Source: a virus
Length of the DNA stretch: 43,889 bases
IMG/VR virus record: IMGVR_UViG_3300044547_000229
Span: 1-43,889 of that record
Reading direction: 5' to 3' (one strand)
Position 1 is the stretch's first letter; each line of letters begins with the position of its first letter. Under the pieces are notes generated by a model that worked only from the letters and a program-made list of their open reading frames with translations, made no database searches and was not told where the DNA came from. Shown one piece after another: positions 22,026 through 32,365 of this stretch. Position numbers and translations under genes: made by a program.

Positions 22026-24968
22026 TTAGGCCAGCGCCACTGATTTCCAAGCGAATCCGTTGTGAATGTAAAGCACGTTGGTGTTGGTGCTGTTGTTTGT
22101 GTGGAAAAACATTGGCACATTATCAATGCCCGTGTTGGTTGGCGTGTTGCTTGGGGCTGTTGGGCCTGCCGGAATGTAGACAAACCCATCGACCATCGTC
22201 GAATATCCCAACGGCCCTTTGAAGTCTCCGTTGACCTGATTCCAGCCTGCCCCCTTGATCAATTTGCCGGTGATTCCATCGAACAGCACGAAGTTGTTGT
22301 CAGCGGAAGAACCAGGCCCAACCACGTCGCCTGAGCCAGTTCCGGTGGTGTTCAGCACGCCGGCAGTCAGCGACAGGCCTGCGCCCAACGTGAGCTGCTC
22401 CACACTGCCTGTGCCTGCCGTGCTGCGCCCAAGCACCCGGGCGGTTGAGCAGGTGATACCTGTGCTCTGAATGGCTACCGGGAAGGTGCAGTTGGTCAGC
22501 GTCCCTCCAGAAGGCGTGCCGATGTTCGTATTCAACAGGCTGGCAGTTGTCAGGATGGCTGACGTCTCACGCACCAGATTGCCTGTGCCCGTAGTCGCCC
22601 CCACCTTGATGATCTTGCCGGTGGTGCCATTAAAGACAGCAACATCCCCATCGACCGCCACACTAGGCCCGGTGACATCCCCTGAACCACTGGCGGTCGC
22701 ATTCAGCGTGCTGCCTGTCATTGACAGGTTTGTGCCCAGGGTAATCTCTGCCACCGCTGTACCGGATGCAGTGCTGCCCAATAGCTTCGATGAAGCAGTG
22801 ACCGCCTGGATCTTGCCGTAGGTGACTGCGTTCGCCGCAATGGTCGCAGCGAATGACCCGGTGCCAGACCCACCAACATCACCGGTCAACGTAATCGTCT
22901 GGTCGCCAGTGTTGGTGCCCGAGGACGTGCCGCTCAGGTTTGATCCAGTGACCGTGCCCGATGCAGCCACCGAGGTGGGCACGATGGCCCCAAGGACAAT
23001 CGTGATGGCCGGGGTAGTGGTGTCATTGGCCACCGTACCGCTGACTCCGTTTGCAGTGACCACCGAGGTCGTGGTGACCGTGCCGGCGTTGCTGGTGTAC
23101 CCACTGGGGTTGGCCGCGGGATAGGCTCCCAACGAAGTAAGGGCTGCAGCAGCGCTGGTGGCTCCTGTGCCGCCATTGGTGAGCGCCAAAGTGCCGCCGA
23201 GGGTCAGAGTGCCCGAAGTGGTTATCGGGCCGCCTGTGAAGCTCATGCCCGTGGTCGAGCCATCGGCATTGACCGAGGTCACCGTGCCCGTGCCTGGTGC
23301 CGAGGCCGACAGCGTGTTGCCTACCATCGCCAGGTTTGAGCCCAAGATGATTTCCTGAACGCTGTTGCCCGTAGCATCGGAGCCGAGCAAGCGCTTGATA
23401 GCAGAAGTCGACTGGATCTTGTCGTAGGTCACCGCGCCATTGGTGATCGTGGTCGCGAAGGAACCTGTCCCGCTGCCTGTCACCGGCCCGGTCAGCGTGA
23501 TGGTCTGGTCACCGGTGTTTGCTCCCGAGGTGGTCCCGGAGATGTTGGTGCCTGTTACCGTGCCGGTGGAGGCTACCGAGGTGGGCGTGATTGCTCCCAG
23601 GCCTAGCGAGATAGCCGGGGTTGTCGTTGAAGTGCCCACCGAGGCTGTGATGCCGTTGGAAGGAGTCACAGTGACGTCGGTCACCGTCCCCCCGGTGCCT
23701 GTGGCTGAGAGCACAGTGCCGGCAAACGAGATCCCGGTGCCGAGACTGATCTCCTCCACTGCTCCCGCGCTATTGACCCTACCAAGCAGGCGGTTAGCGG
23801 TGACCACCGTGAGGCCCGAGGTCGTGATCGGACCCACTGGGACAGCCCCAAGTGTGGTTCGTTGATCTGCAGCACTAGCGTCGTCCAGGATGGCCCGGCC
23901 TGCCGCGGTGCAGGTGATCTCTTCGATCAGCCCTGGCCCTGCAGATTGACGCCCCAACAGCCTGTCAGTGGCGCTCACATACTGCATCTTGTCGTAGGTG
24001 ACAGCCTGCGGGGTGATCACAGCCGGGATGCGGCCTGTGCCCTGCCCGGTTACGTCACCGGTCTCCAGGATGTAGTCGCCGGACTCGGTGATCAGGAAGT
24101 CGCTGCCCTCGGTCAGCATCCGGTCGCCGCTCAGGATGATCACCTGGTCGCCGGTGTTGACGCCTGAAAGGTTGGAGCCCGTGACCGTAGCACCGGCAGA
24201 TATTGCACCTGATGCAGTCACACTGGTGGGAGTGATTGCTCCCAGGGCTAGAGTGATGGCCGGCGTTGTTGTGGACGTTGCTACGGAGCCCGACACGCCG
24301 TTTGCGGTAACCACAGATACGTCCGTAACCGTTCCGCCTCCAGCCGGTCCCGGGGGTCCAGCAGGGCCTACAGGTCCAGCCGGGCCAGGTGCGCCCTGAA
24401 TGCCCGATCCACCGGAGGGCTTGGTCATTCCAGTGTCTAGCCTGGTGATCTCGCAGATGGCGTAGATTTCATCAATGTTGGCCAGGCTGGTAGGAATACC
24501 GAGGTGATTAGTGCCCGATGATTGGATGTAGTACTCCAGCCTGTAGACGTTGTCCTTGTGGGGCTGTACCCGGAGATTTAGGTCGATGTACGTGTTGGCC
24601 TGGTTGGAGACCTCGCTGGACACGCTGTACCCGATGACCACATCGACCACGGGGGGCTCTGCGCTGGCTGTGACGTCATAGATCCGCATCCTGGTGTGCC
24701 CAGTGTGGCGGAAGGCAGCCATAGCCCGGATCTGGTAGGCACCTGCAGCCAGTTTGAAAGTATTGCTTTCCAACTGAAGGATCAGCCCGTTGGGATCGAC
24801 GGCAATGGTGTTGAGCGTCCGGGTCGACCAGGTAGTCGCCACACCGTTGCCACCACTGGTGCCCGAGGTCTTGCTGTCGGTGAGGACAGCGACCTTAAGA
24901 GTCAGGCTGTCGACGTCCTTCCTGAGCTTGTTGATCAGGGTGGTGCTGGTCTGTGAATCGTAGCTCAT
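22026..24968 (-). CDS. Large repetitive tail fibre with collagen-like segment
   Basis: The 980-residue protein has an N-terminal coiled-coil start (TTLINKLRKDVDSLTLKVAV), a beta domain to about residue 190, a collagen-like Gly-x-y run (GAPGPAGPVGPAGPPGPAG), then several long Thr/Ser/Gly-rich repeats. Each repeat reads roughly VTANGVSGSVATSTTTPAIT, GAITPTSV, TGSNLSG, NTGDQ and an LLG-x-V-x-EI unit. The C-terminus (GFVYIPAGPTAPSNTPTNTG, ending IHNGFAWKSVAL) is a typical fibre tip. It overlaps the stop of the 1994-residue gene. Likely side fibre or receptor-binding fibre, trimeric. Confidence 0.85.
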   Translation of the reverse strand: MSYDSQTSTTLINKLRKDVDSLTLKVAVLTDSKTSGTSGGNGVATTWSTRTLNTIAVDPNGLILQLESNTFKLAAGAYQIRAMAAFRHTGHTRMRIYDVTASAEPPVVDVVIGYSVSSEVSNQANTYIDLNLRVQPHKDNVYRLEYYIQSSGTNHLGIPTSLANIDEIYAICEITRLDTGMTKPSGGSGIQGAPGPAGPVGPAGPPGPAGGGTVTDVSVVTANGVSGSVATSTTTPAITLALGAITPTSVTASGAISAGATVTGSNLSGVNTGDQVIILSGDRMLTEGSDFLITESGDYILETGDVTGQGTGRIPAVITPQAVTYDKMQYVSATDRLLGRQSAGPGLIEEITCTAAGRAILDDASAADQRTTLGAVPVGPITTSGLTVVTANRLLGRVNSAGAVEEISLGTGISFAGTVLSATGTGGTVTDVTVTPSNGITASVGTSTTTPAISLGLGAITPTSVASTGTVTGTNISGTTSGANTGDQTITLTGPVTGSGTGSFATTITNGAVTYDKIQSTSAIKRLLGSDATGNSVQEIILGSNLAMVGNTLSASAPGTGTVTSVNADGSTTGMSFTGGPITTSGTLTLGGTLALTNGGTGATSAAAALTSLGAYPAANPSGYTSNAGTVTTTSVVTANGVSGTVANDTTTPAITIVLGAIVPTSVAASGTVTGSNLSGTSSGTNTGDQTITLTGDVGGSGTGSFAATIAANAVTYGKIQAVTASSKLLGSTASGTAVAEITLGTNLSMTGSTLNATASGSGDVTGPSVAVDGDVAVFNGTTGKIIKVGATTGTGNLVRETSAILTTASLLNTNIGTPSGGTLTNCTFPVAIQSTGITCSTARVLGRSTAGTGSVEQLTLGAGLSLTAGVLNTTGTGSGDVVGPGSSADNNFVLFDGITGKLIKGAGWNQVNGDFKGPLGYSTMVDGFVYIPAGPTAPSNTPTNTGIDNVPMFFHTNNSTNTNVLYIHNGFAWKSVALA

Positions 24969-27900
24969 CGGTTGCCCTTACGTCGGAGTATTCGTTGCGC
25001 CTCGTCAAGGCTGCTGGCGATGCCTATAAGGCTGCCTGCGGGGCCGTAGAGGCGAAGGCTGCCCTTGGCCTTGCCTGGGAGGGCACGGTAGCCACCAGGG
25101 AACGAGTAGGCCCCGGGCATGGCTGAGTCGGGCTGGGGCATATAGCGTATGTCCTCCGAGGTTGCCTTGAACCGCTGCGAGAGGGGGATGACGTTGCCGG
25201 CGTTGTCCTTGGTGATCGCATCAACCAGTTTGACCTGGCTTGAATCTGCGACGTAGTAGATACGCTCGTTGCCGGGTAGTTCGACAATGCCAGCCTTGGT
25301 AGGTTGATTTTCCGCACTGAACCCAGACATCACTTGCCCAAGCGTTTGCGGTGTAGCTTGGAATACGGGAGCACCTTCAGGAATGCGCAGGAAGACCCGC
25401 TTCACTTCGGGCGCGGCCTTTGTCGAGGTCATCACCTTGGCCGCCTCAATGAAGTTGTCGGACAACCTTTTGTTGATAGGCTTCAGGTCTTTAGCGTAAC
25501 CACGCAGCTCCTTAATGAACTCAGGGACGTCGTCAATGGAACCCCAGTCGAACTCGGGCAGCATTCCATCATCGACCGAGGAGTATCCCTTAGAGGTGAA
25601 GTATTCCTGCGCTGCTATATCCTCGTCGAACATACGCATCGCGTCGTTGGCAACGCGCAGGCCGGCGTCTAATCGCACAGCCTCGTCACCAAGGCGCTTG
25701 GAATAGTTTTCAGCAGCCTTCTTGTCAGTGGTAAACGAGAACGCTTGGCGGGACACACCCGAGGTCTCGCCGCGCATCCGCTTGTCGAACACGTTGAACC
25801 CACCCGTAGGTGTCCCGTGGTAAACAGGACCGATGGTGTACCCTGCCGCCTTCGCCGCCTCATCGACCATCCGCTGGGCGGTGGCTGTGTCGCCCTTCTT
25901 CACCGCGGAGAGGTAGTCGGTGTCCGAGGCAGGCATATTCCGAATGCCGATGGCCGCCGCAATCTTCTTGGAGGGCACCGCCCACAGGTTCTCTGGGTCG
26001 TAATTTTCGATCTCGGTGACCTTCTTCAGGCGGATGGGATCCTCCATGCCGTCGTAGGGAGCCCCGTAGATCCGATAGCCCTTCTCAAACAGATCCACAG
26101 CCTCGCCGTAATCCTTGACGCTACGGCCCGAGGCCATGTCCGAGGCAGGCATGAAGCGCTGCTCGCCGCTTACTTCTTGCCGAGGCGCTTGGCCTCCATT
26201 CGCTGCGTCCAGGACATTGCTCCCTCCATCCCCCCCGATTGCACGAACTCGTCCTGTGCCTCCTGCATAGACGTCAGACGGTCTTCCAACCACTGACTGA
26301 TAAAGGGAGGAGGCTGCGGAGGCATAGTCTGACTCTCCTGATTTGCTGCGATAGTTGAGTTTTTCATAGAGTTCCTTTTCAAGATACCACAGCACGGCCT
26401 GCAGGTCAGCGTTCTCCAGCTCAATGCCTTTGGAACGCAAGTCCTTCTGCACTTCTGCGATACGCTCACGAATCCACCGTCGATGAGTCCCGTCAACTGG
26501 AGCCTCGACCAAGGGATTCAAGCCCTTTTTTAGGGCATTGGCAAATTTTCTTGTTTCCTCAAGCGCGGATTGACCGGACTCGGCTGACTGTTTTGCCGTG
26601 TCTCGCAGAGATTTCTTGGCGAACCTGCCGGATATGGTCGTTGCAGAGCCGTCGATAGATGTCCCCTTTAAGTCACCACGCTTGATACCAAGCAATTCAA
26701 ACTCAGACGGGGTAAGTCTAGCGACTGCATCGCGCAAGTTGTTGCGCATTTCACGCACCTTGGATCCGGCTAGTGGCTCCACCTGAGTACCTGTCAGGCG
26801 TCCGATGGTGCGCATAAACCACCGGTCCATGGTCACCGATGAGAAGTCTCCGTACAGGTTGTTGAAAAACGAACCCAGCTTAGGTCCGAGCACCACCGCA
26901 AACGGAACAACCTCGTCGGTCAATTCAGAGGAACCAACACCTTGCGCTTCCTTCTTGGTCCATCCAAAGGTGTCAATTAACGCCTGACGAACCTCTTTGA
27001 CGGTGCCTTTGCGCGTGAAGAAGTCCTTGGTCTTTTCCCACCCAATGGAGTTTACCATCTCATTGAACATCTTTAGGTTGCCCTTAATGTTCTCGATGCG
27101 GTCACCGGATACAAAGTCGCCGGAGATTTTGCCGGTGTTTTTCCAGTTGGAGTACTCCTTCCAACTCTGTTGGAACTGTGGTCCCACCTTGTTGCCATCT
27201 GATGTGGAGGCAAGGATGACCTTGAAGATGAAGTCGTTTTCTGGCTTTGCGAGATCTGGATCCAGATCCCGTATGACGTCCATGGTCAGCTTGATGTTCT
27301 CGTCGTACCATCCCTTGGCCTCGGGGTGCAGCTCAACAGCACGCTGAATCTCTTGCACCAGTGCATTGGATAGCCTGGCGTTGTCCTGAGGGTTGGGTTT
27401 GCGATACTCAATCGCCTTTCCAAAGCGGTCTTGGAATGCGTTGGCAATATCCAAGACCTTTGGCCGTTTAGAAAGGTTGAGCTCCAGCTCGTTGTCCAAG
27501 ACAGCAAGACCCGCACTTTTGCCCTCGGGCATGAACCTTACATCATCCGCTTGTCGTACCGCCCCGCCTTCGCCTTGGCCTTCTTGGCCACGCTCAACGC
27601 GATTGCGACCGCCTGCTTCTGTGGCTTGCCGGCCTTCATCTCCCGCTTGACGTTGCTGCTGACGGACTTCTGGCTGTAGCCTTGTTTGAGTGGCATAATC
27701 TTTTTCTGCTTTGAGTTTGGCTTGTTCCTGAGTGTCGAAGATCCCAACGGTTGATCCATCGGGGCCGTACAGGCGGAACTTTCCGTTCTTCGACAAGATT
27801 CGATAGCCGCCATTCTCATCGGTGCTGACCCTGGTCTCACCAATGGCCTCTGCAGGCATGAAGTTGAGCTGAGTGCGGCGGTAGCTCGACTGCTCGCCCA

Positions 27901-30900
27901 TGTCGCCTGTCCAGGGGATCTTGGCCTTAGTGGAGTCGGCATTCTGGATGCGCTCAAGACGCAGATCCTGATAGACCGATCCTCCCTTACGGTTGGCGAC
28001 GTAGCCGGCAGTCGGGAAGTTGACCATGACGTCCCCCTTCTTGGGAACTGCACCCATGATCTCGTTGAACATATTGCGCTTCTTAGCGCCCTCGATGCCT
28101 CCACCGAGCGCCTCAGCGGAAGGCACAGCACCGGTCTCAGCAATGTTCTTCAGGTACACGTCACGCATCGTGGACATGGCCTGGTCGTAGTTGTTGAAGA
28201 GGCTCTTGTAGGCCGGCTTGCTCAGTGCCTTGTACATCCTGGCCTGCACCTTGCCCCAGTCGACCACCTTGACGTTGACGCCGCCCTTGCTGTTGATCGA
28301 GATGCCGTAGGGCAGGAACAGCTTCTGGGACTCTCCAAACACGCCGGATCGCCCGGTGGATCCGTAGACCTTCCAGTAGCTGCCTTCCATGAGCGTGCCA
28401 TCCCGGATTGCGGTGGCGATGTCGATCAATGTCCTGGAAGAGGATGGCCCGAAGATACCGCTCTTCGATACTGCATCGGCCTCGGCCAGGCTAAGTCTTC
28501 CTTCAATGACCGGGTTTCCGTAGGCATCCATGCCCGAGATGCTGGTGCGTTCAGCCTGAGGAACAGACTCGACGACACGCATCGTGCGGTTGGCTATGTC
28601 AGCAGTCCGGGCTGCAATCTCCGCCTTAGACAACGGCCTGACGATGCTGCCATCCGGGGCAGTCATAAACAGGTCCGAGTAGCCCCGGGCCATGATGACC
28701 GCATTCTGCTGCGCCTGGGTCATCTTGTTGATGTCGACCCGTTGCTCGGTTGGCTCGTAGCCTTCCTTCGGAGTCACCAGGTTCTTGATGGCATCCTCCA
28801 TCCAGTCGAGCTTGATGCGCCGTCCGTTGGCGTCGTAGAAGGTACGGGCAACAGGGTCGAAACCAGCCTGCAATGCACGCCTAGTGAACCGTTCCGAAAC
28901 AGCCTCCTTGGCGTTGTTCAGCGCCATCTCAATGAAGGAAGGAATGCGACCCGGAAGCATCGTCTTCGGGTCTTTGCCTTTGAGCATTTCCTGCGTGTAG
29001 TACGCGGCAAACTCATCGGTGATGCGTTTAAGAGACTCAACCTTTTGAGCCCGTTGTTGAGCAGGATCAAAAGCATCCCGGAGCTCAGTGCGGATGCGGT
29101 CAGCAACCACGCGCCCACCAGCCGATTGTAGTTTGTCGGCGTACTTGTTAGCGAAGTCGGTGAATTGCCTCTGGAAGTTGGGATCAGCAGAGGCAGTGTC
29201 GATGGCTTTAGCCCCAAGCTGACTCACCATGTCCTGCGTGATGCGTGCGTGCAGGATCTCATGCGGGAGTGCTTCGGGGCTGGCCTTGTCGACATTGATC
29301 AGGATCGTCGGCTTTCCGCTCTTGATGTTGTCGGGACCGATTGCAACACCGGCATAATTCACGTTCTGCAGTCCAGCAGGGACCGTGTCTGCATCGGTGT
29401 GGAAGATGACATCGACTCCAGCGCCTTCAGCACCTGCAACCTCGGACAGCGCCTTAGTGAGCTGCTTGTTGTTGAGGCGTCCGTACAGGGTGGCGCGTGC
29501 CTCGGAATCCTTGATGGTCGCAGTCTGCTCGCCGGTACGGTCAATGTAGGTGAACTGCACGTCGGTGGGACGAGTGTTGAGATCATCCACCGCGGTCTGT
29601 CGGACACGCCCACCATTGAAGGCGTTGGCTTGAACAGCCTTAGCGAGCGTGAACCCACCGTCAAAAACGCCAAAGCCAGCACCGCTGCCAATAGCCGCGG
29701 CAACAGCATCCCCTTCTTCTCCGGTCAATGCAGCGAGGGCACCGCCGGCAACGCCAGCACCTGCCATCGGCAAAAGAATTGTTGCAGCTCCCCTTACCGG
29801 AGTCTCAAGGCCGCTCCTGGCGAGAGCGGTGCCTAAGGCCCGAGCCCTAGATGATGCGCCTTCAGCCGCGGCAATACGCTCGCCAGCCCCCAGAAGGCCG
29901 CGCTGGGTCGCCGTAAGGCTTGGACCACCGGATACAGTTCCAGCTTCTCCAACGGTCTCCATGGCCCCTCCTAGGCCCTTGGTTGCAGTGATTGTCTTAG
30001 CAACAGTTCCTAGACCAGGAACATTCATGGTGATCGGAAGGCCAGCAGCTTCACCCAAGGTGATTCCTGTGGTTCCTTTGGCGATACCTTCCTGCACCGC
30101 TTGGCCCATTTGCTCGGACCCGGTGATGCCAGCAGTGATTCTGCCTGCTATGTTTTCGGGGCCGCGGCCTAGATTAGAGATGCGTTCGCCAGCGCGTTGG
30201 AGAATCTGACCTGCCCGAGGGATTAGCGGGATAGCACGCTGCGCCAATGCAGACGCCAGCTTTCCGCCGCCGGCAAAAGCAATGGATGACGGGTCAGCAA
30301 GGAACCCACCGACATCCAAGCCCTCCTGGCTGATTGCTTCCTGGGGGATGCCATAGGCCTGCAAGACATCCTGAGAGGCAGGAACACGCTGGTCTCCTGG
30401 TGCATTGGCACGGGCCAACTGCCGCTTGATCTCGGCAGCAGCAAGGAAGGCCTCGTACTTGTCGTCGTCGTTGCGGAGCTTTCCGGTAATGTCCGACAGC
30501 TTGTTCAGCGCGGTGTCAATCAGTCCGCGGCCCATGTTCTCGGCTTTGAGCCTGGATTGGACTGCGATTTCTGCAGCGGTTCCACCGGCAAGCTGCATCG
30601 GTGTGACGCCTTCAGGAGGGTCCATGTACTGCCCAATGGCCTCACCTAGCTTGTAAGGCATTGAGGCAATGTCCTCCACCGTTTGGACGGCAGCGGTGCC
30701 AATGGTTTCCAGTGGCTTCTCGCCAAGCAGTGGCTTGGTCTTGGAGACCTTCAGGTAGTCGAGAAACTCTTGCTTGCTGGGAGTGTAGTCGGTCTGCGCT
30801 CCTTGAAACTGCAGCACCTTGTTATAAGAGTCCTCGGGCGTTGGATCGACTTCGATTCCTCCCTGCACAAAACCGCCTTGCGCCATCTGAGGCGAGGCCT

Positions 30901-30949
30901 GTTGCTGTGGTTCTTCATCGACAACAATTCCGCCTTCAACGAATGGCAT
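24965..30949 (-). CDS. Giant multidomain ejection or polyvalent virion protein, 1994 residues
   Basis: The N-terminal third is Gly/Ala-rich with amphipathic stretches (residues about 200-450), as in internal virion proteins that cross membranes. A metalloprotease-like motif ALPHEILHARI sits at 560-570 (His563, Glu564, His567). Later parts include a DUF7178-like segment (FIFKVILASTSDGNKVGPQF, FFNNLYGDFSSVTMDRWFMR) and an ADP-ribosyltransferase-like start GPVYHGTPTGGFNVF with His1711. Two short RLYGPDGS or RLYGPAGS modules occur near 1055 and at the end. Modules are set off by [RN]-[FY]-M-P at residues 1029, 1138, 1598 and 1935. It is probably packaged and injected, then acts in the host early in infection. 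Domain roles are by motif only. Confidence 0.75.
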   Translation of the reverse strand: MPFVEGGIVVDEEPQQQASPQMAQGGFVQGGIEVDPTPEDSYNKVLQFQGAQTDYTPSKQEFLDYLKVSKTKPLLGEKPLETIGTAAVQTVEDIASMPYKLGEAIGQYMDPPEGVTPMQLAGGTAAEIAVQSRLKAENMGRGLIDTALNKLSDITGKLRNDDDKYEAFLAAAEIKRQLARANAPGDQRVPASQDVLQAYGIPQEAISQEGLDVGGFLADPSSIAFAGGGKLASALAQRAIPLIPRAGQILQRAGERISNLGRGPENIAGRITAGITGSEQMGQAVQEGIAKGTTGITLGEAAGLPITMNVPGLGTVAKTITATKGLGGAMETVGEAGTVSGGPSLTATQRGLLGAGERIAAAEGASSRARALGTALARSGLETPVRGAATILLPMAGAGVAGGALAALTGEEGDAVAAAIGSGAGFGVFDGGFTLAKAVQANAFNGGRVRQTAVDDLNTRPTDVQFTYIDRTGEQTATIKDSEARATLYGRLNNKQLTKALSEVAGAEGAGVDVIFHTDADTVPAGLQNVNYAGVAIGPDNIKSGKPTILINVDKASPEALPHEILHARITQDMVSQLGAKAIDTASADPNFQRQFTDFANKYADKLQSAGGRVVADRIRTELRDAFDPAQQRAQKVESLKRITDEFAAYYTQEMLKGKDPKTMLPGRIPSFIEMALNNAKEAVSERFTRRALQAGFDPVARTFYDANGRRIKLDWMEDAIKNLVTPKEGYEPTEQRVDINKMTQAQQNAVIMARGYSDLFMTAPDGSIVRPLSKAEIAARTADIANRTMRVVESVPQAERTSISGMDAYGNPVIEGRLSLAEADAVSKSGIFGPSSSRTLIDIATAIRDGTLMEGSYWKVYGSTGRSGVFGESQKLFLPYGISINSKGGVNVKVVDWGKVQARMYKALSKPAYKSLFNNYDQAMSTMRDVYLKNIAETGAVPSAEALGGGIEGAKKRNMFNEIMGAVPKKGDVMVNFPTAGYVANRKGGSVYQDLRLERIQNADSTKAKIPWTGDMGEQSSYRRTQLNFMPAEAIGETRVSTDENGGYRILSKNGKFRLYGPDGSTVGIFDTQEQAKLKAEKDYATQTRLQPEVRQQQRQAGDEGRQATEAGGRNRVERGQEGQGEGGAVRQADDVRFMPEGKSAGLAVLDNELELNLSKRPKVLDIANAFQDRFGKAIEYRKPNPQDNARLSNALVQEIQRAVELHPEAKGWYDENIKLTMDVIRDLDPDLAKPENDFIFKVILASTSDGNKVGPQFQQSWKEYSNWKNTGKISGDFVSGDRIENIKGNLKMFNEMVNSIGWEKTKDFFTRKGTVKEVRQALIDTFGWTKKEAQGVGSSELTDEVVPFAVVLGPKLGSFFNNLYGDFSSVTMDRWFMRTIGRLTGTQVEPLAGSKVREMRNNLRDAVARLTPSEFELLGIKRGDLKGTSIDGSATTISGRFAKKSLRDTAKQSAESGQSALEETRKFANALKKGLNPLVEAPVDGTHRRWIRERIAEVQKDLRSKGIELENADLQAVLWYLEKELYEKLNYRSKSGESDYASAASSLYQSVVGRPSDVYAGGTGRVRAIGGDGGSNVLDAANGGQAPRQEVSGEQRFMPASDMASGRSVKDYGEAVDLFEKGYRIYGAPYDGMEDPIRLKKVTEIENYDPENLWAVPSKKIAAAIGIRNMPASDTDYLSAVKKGDTATAQRMVDEAAKAAGYTIGPVYHGTPTGGFNVFDKRMRGETSGVSRQAFSFTTDKKAAENYSKRLGDEAVRLDAGLRVANDAMRMFDEDIAAQEYFTSKGYSSVDDGMLPEFDWGSIDDVPEFIKELRGYAKDLKPINKRLSDNFIEAAKVMTSTKAAPEVKRVFLRIPEGAPVFQATPQTLGQVMSGFSAENQPTKAGIVELPGNERIYYVADSSQVKLVDAITKDNAGNVIPLSQRFKATSEDIRYMPQPDSAMPGAYSFPGGYRALPGKAKGSLRLYGPAGSLIGIASSLDEAQRILRRKGNR

Positions 30950-30952
30950 AGG

Positions 30953-32353
30953 TCAGTCTTGAAATTCTTGGTATTTTCCGGTGGCAGGATTGAAAACAAG
31001 GCCGCGCTTAATGCCTTGAGCACGCATATCTTCGGGCGATTGGAAACGCTGCATAGATTCCGCAGCGCTTTGAGCAGACATTGACCTCCACGCCTTCAAT
31101 GAGCTCTCAGGAAGGATAAGCATTTCAGGCACTCCACGATATTTCGCCTGACTTACAGTATCACTAATCGTCGACTCAACAGCTTTGAGTGAACCACGCA
31201 CGATTGAATCAGCAGACTTTTTAATATCTCTCCGGATTTCAGGAGTCAGCTTGTTTCCGGTGGTATAGCTGTTGTAGATGTTTTGAATTTGAGTAGGAAG
31301 ACCTCCAGCGTTTCCTACGGTTTGAAATTCGTTGTCACGGACAACGCTAGTGGGATCTAGCGTCTTCATGTACTTGAAGATCAGCGCAATATCATCGGAA
31401 GGGGTTGTTCCCAGTTCCTTTATCTCCATCAGATTCTTGAACTGTTCTCCAACTGCCTTGATTTGCGGGTTCTTATTAATATCGCTAAGTGTATCGTTTG
31501 CCCATTTCTGCTGGGCTTCAGGAAGTTTATCAATTTCGGCCTGAATCTTTGGTTGAGCTTTAATTGGTGCGCCGGCTGCCTTCCCTGAAATCATTGGCTG
31601 AACGTAGTCAGTGCCTGGGACAGGCATAGAGGTGACCGTAGCCGGCAATCCGTATTCCACTTTGGTCCCCTCGGGTCCGATAGTCGCACCGAGCGCAGTC
31701 ATGTTTGCGGGAATAGACTGCCCCATCCTGCGCATCATTGGGATCAACGACTGCATCTGGGTCGGAGTCAGTTTGTCGCCGTACTTTCCAAGCATCTCCT
31801 GCGTCACGTTGGAGTACGGAACGGAAGGAGCCTGACCGGGCTGCATCGACATGACGTCGGAAAGCGCCTGCGTGAAATACGGAGCAGCAGCAGCTTCGCG
31901 TTGAGCAGTGCCCAACTGCAACGCTCCCATAGCCAACTGCTGCTGTGCGGCTGCAGACTGGATGTCCTGCATCTCCCGAGCCTTCGCCTTGTCAGCCCGA
32001 TCTAGGAAGAACTCGGCATTCAGTAGCGTAGCCTTCTTCTGCGGTATGGACATCGACGAGAATTTCTCAATGTCTCCGAGCAGCTTCGACTCGGGGGTGT
32101 TCTTGTCCATGATGTTGCCGCTCTGAGCAACGGTTTGGAGATACGGAGCCAGCGACTCAAGGCGTGACGTGAGGAACTGGTTCTCCTCTTTGTTCTGCCC
32201 ATACCGCTGCAGCGACTCGCCGATGGCACTGCCTATGGCTTGAGCGCCTTGGCCGATATTTCTACCAGCCTGAGCGTATGCCTCGATAAAACCAGAAGGG
32301 ACGGCCTGTGGACCGCCCCCCTGGTAGCCTGCGGAGTATCCGTATTGTGCCAT
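30953..32353 (-). CDS. Internal virion or DNA-ejection protein, 466 residues
   Basis: The N-terminus is Gly/Gln-rich (MAQYGYSAGYQGGGPQAVPS), followed by a long helical Ala/Gln-rich part (DIQSAAAQQQLAMGALQLGT). The C-terminal domain has a pattern often seen in podovirus internal proteins: SDDIALIFKYMKTLDPTSVV, then RDNEFQTVGNAGGLP and a Lys-containing helix. It lies between the giant protein and the small ejection protein. It likely leaves the head with the DNA and helps form the path into the cell. Confidence 0.7.
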   Translation of the reverse strand: MAQYGYSAGYQGGGPQAVPSGFIEAYAQAGRNIGQGAQAIGSAIGESLQRYGQNKEENQFLTSRLESLAPYLQTVAQSGNIMDKNTPESKLLGDIEKFSSMSIPQKKATLLNAEFFLDRADKAKAREMQDIQSAAAQQQLAMGALQLGTAQREAAAAPYFTQALSDVMSMQPGQAPSVPYSNVTQEMLGKYGDKLTPTQMQSLIPMMRRMGQSIPANMTALGATIGPEGTKVEYGLPATVTSMPVPGTDYVQPMISGKAAGAPIKAQPKIQAEIDKLPEAQQKWANDTLSDINKNPQIKAVGEQFKNLMEIKELGTTPSDDIALIFKYMKTLDPTSVVRDNEFQTVGNAGGLPTQIQNIYNSYTTGNKLTPEIRRDIKKSADSIVRGSLKAVESTISDTVSQAKYRGVPEMLILPESSLKAWRSMSAQSAAESMQRFQSPEDMRAQGIKRGLVFNPATGKYQEFQD

Positions 32354-32365
32354 AATTTTAAGAAA

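Noticed and set aside
22062-24399. Chain of plus-strand ORFs rich in Val and Pro opposite the 980-residue fibre
   Set aside because: They mirror the Thr/Gly repeats of the fibre gene and have no independent signal.
27538-28143. 201-codon minus-strand ORF inside the 1994-residue gene in another frame
   Set aside because: Ser/Arg-rich shadow of the large gene; no motif and no start signal.
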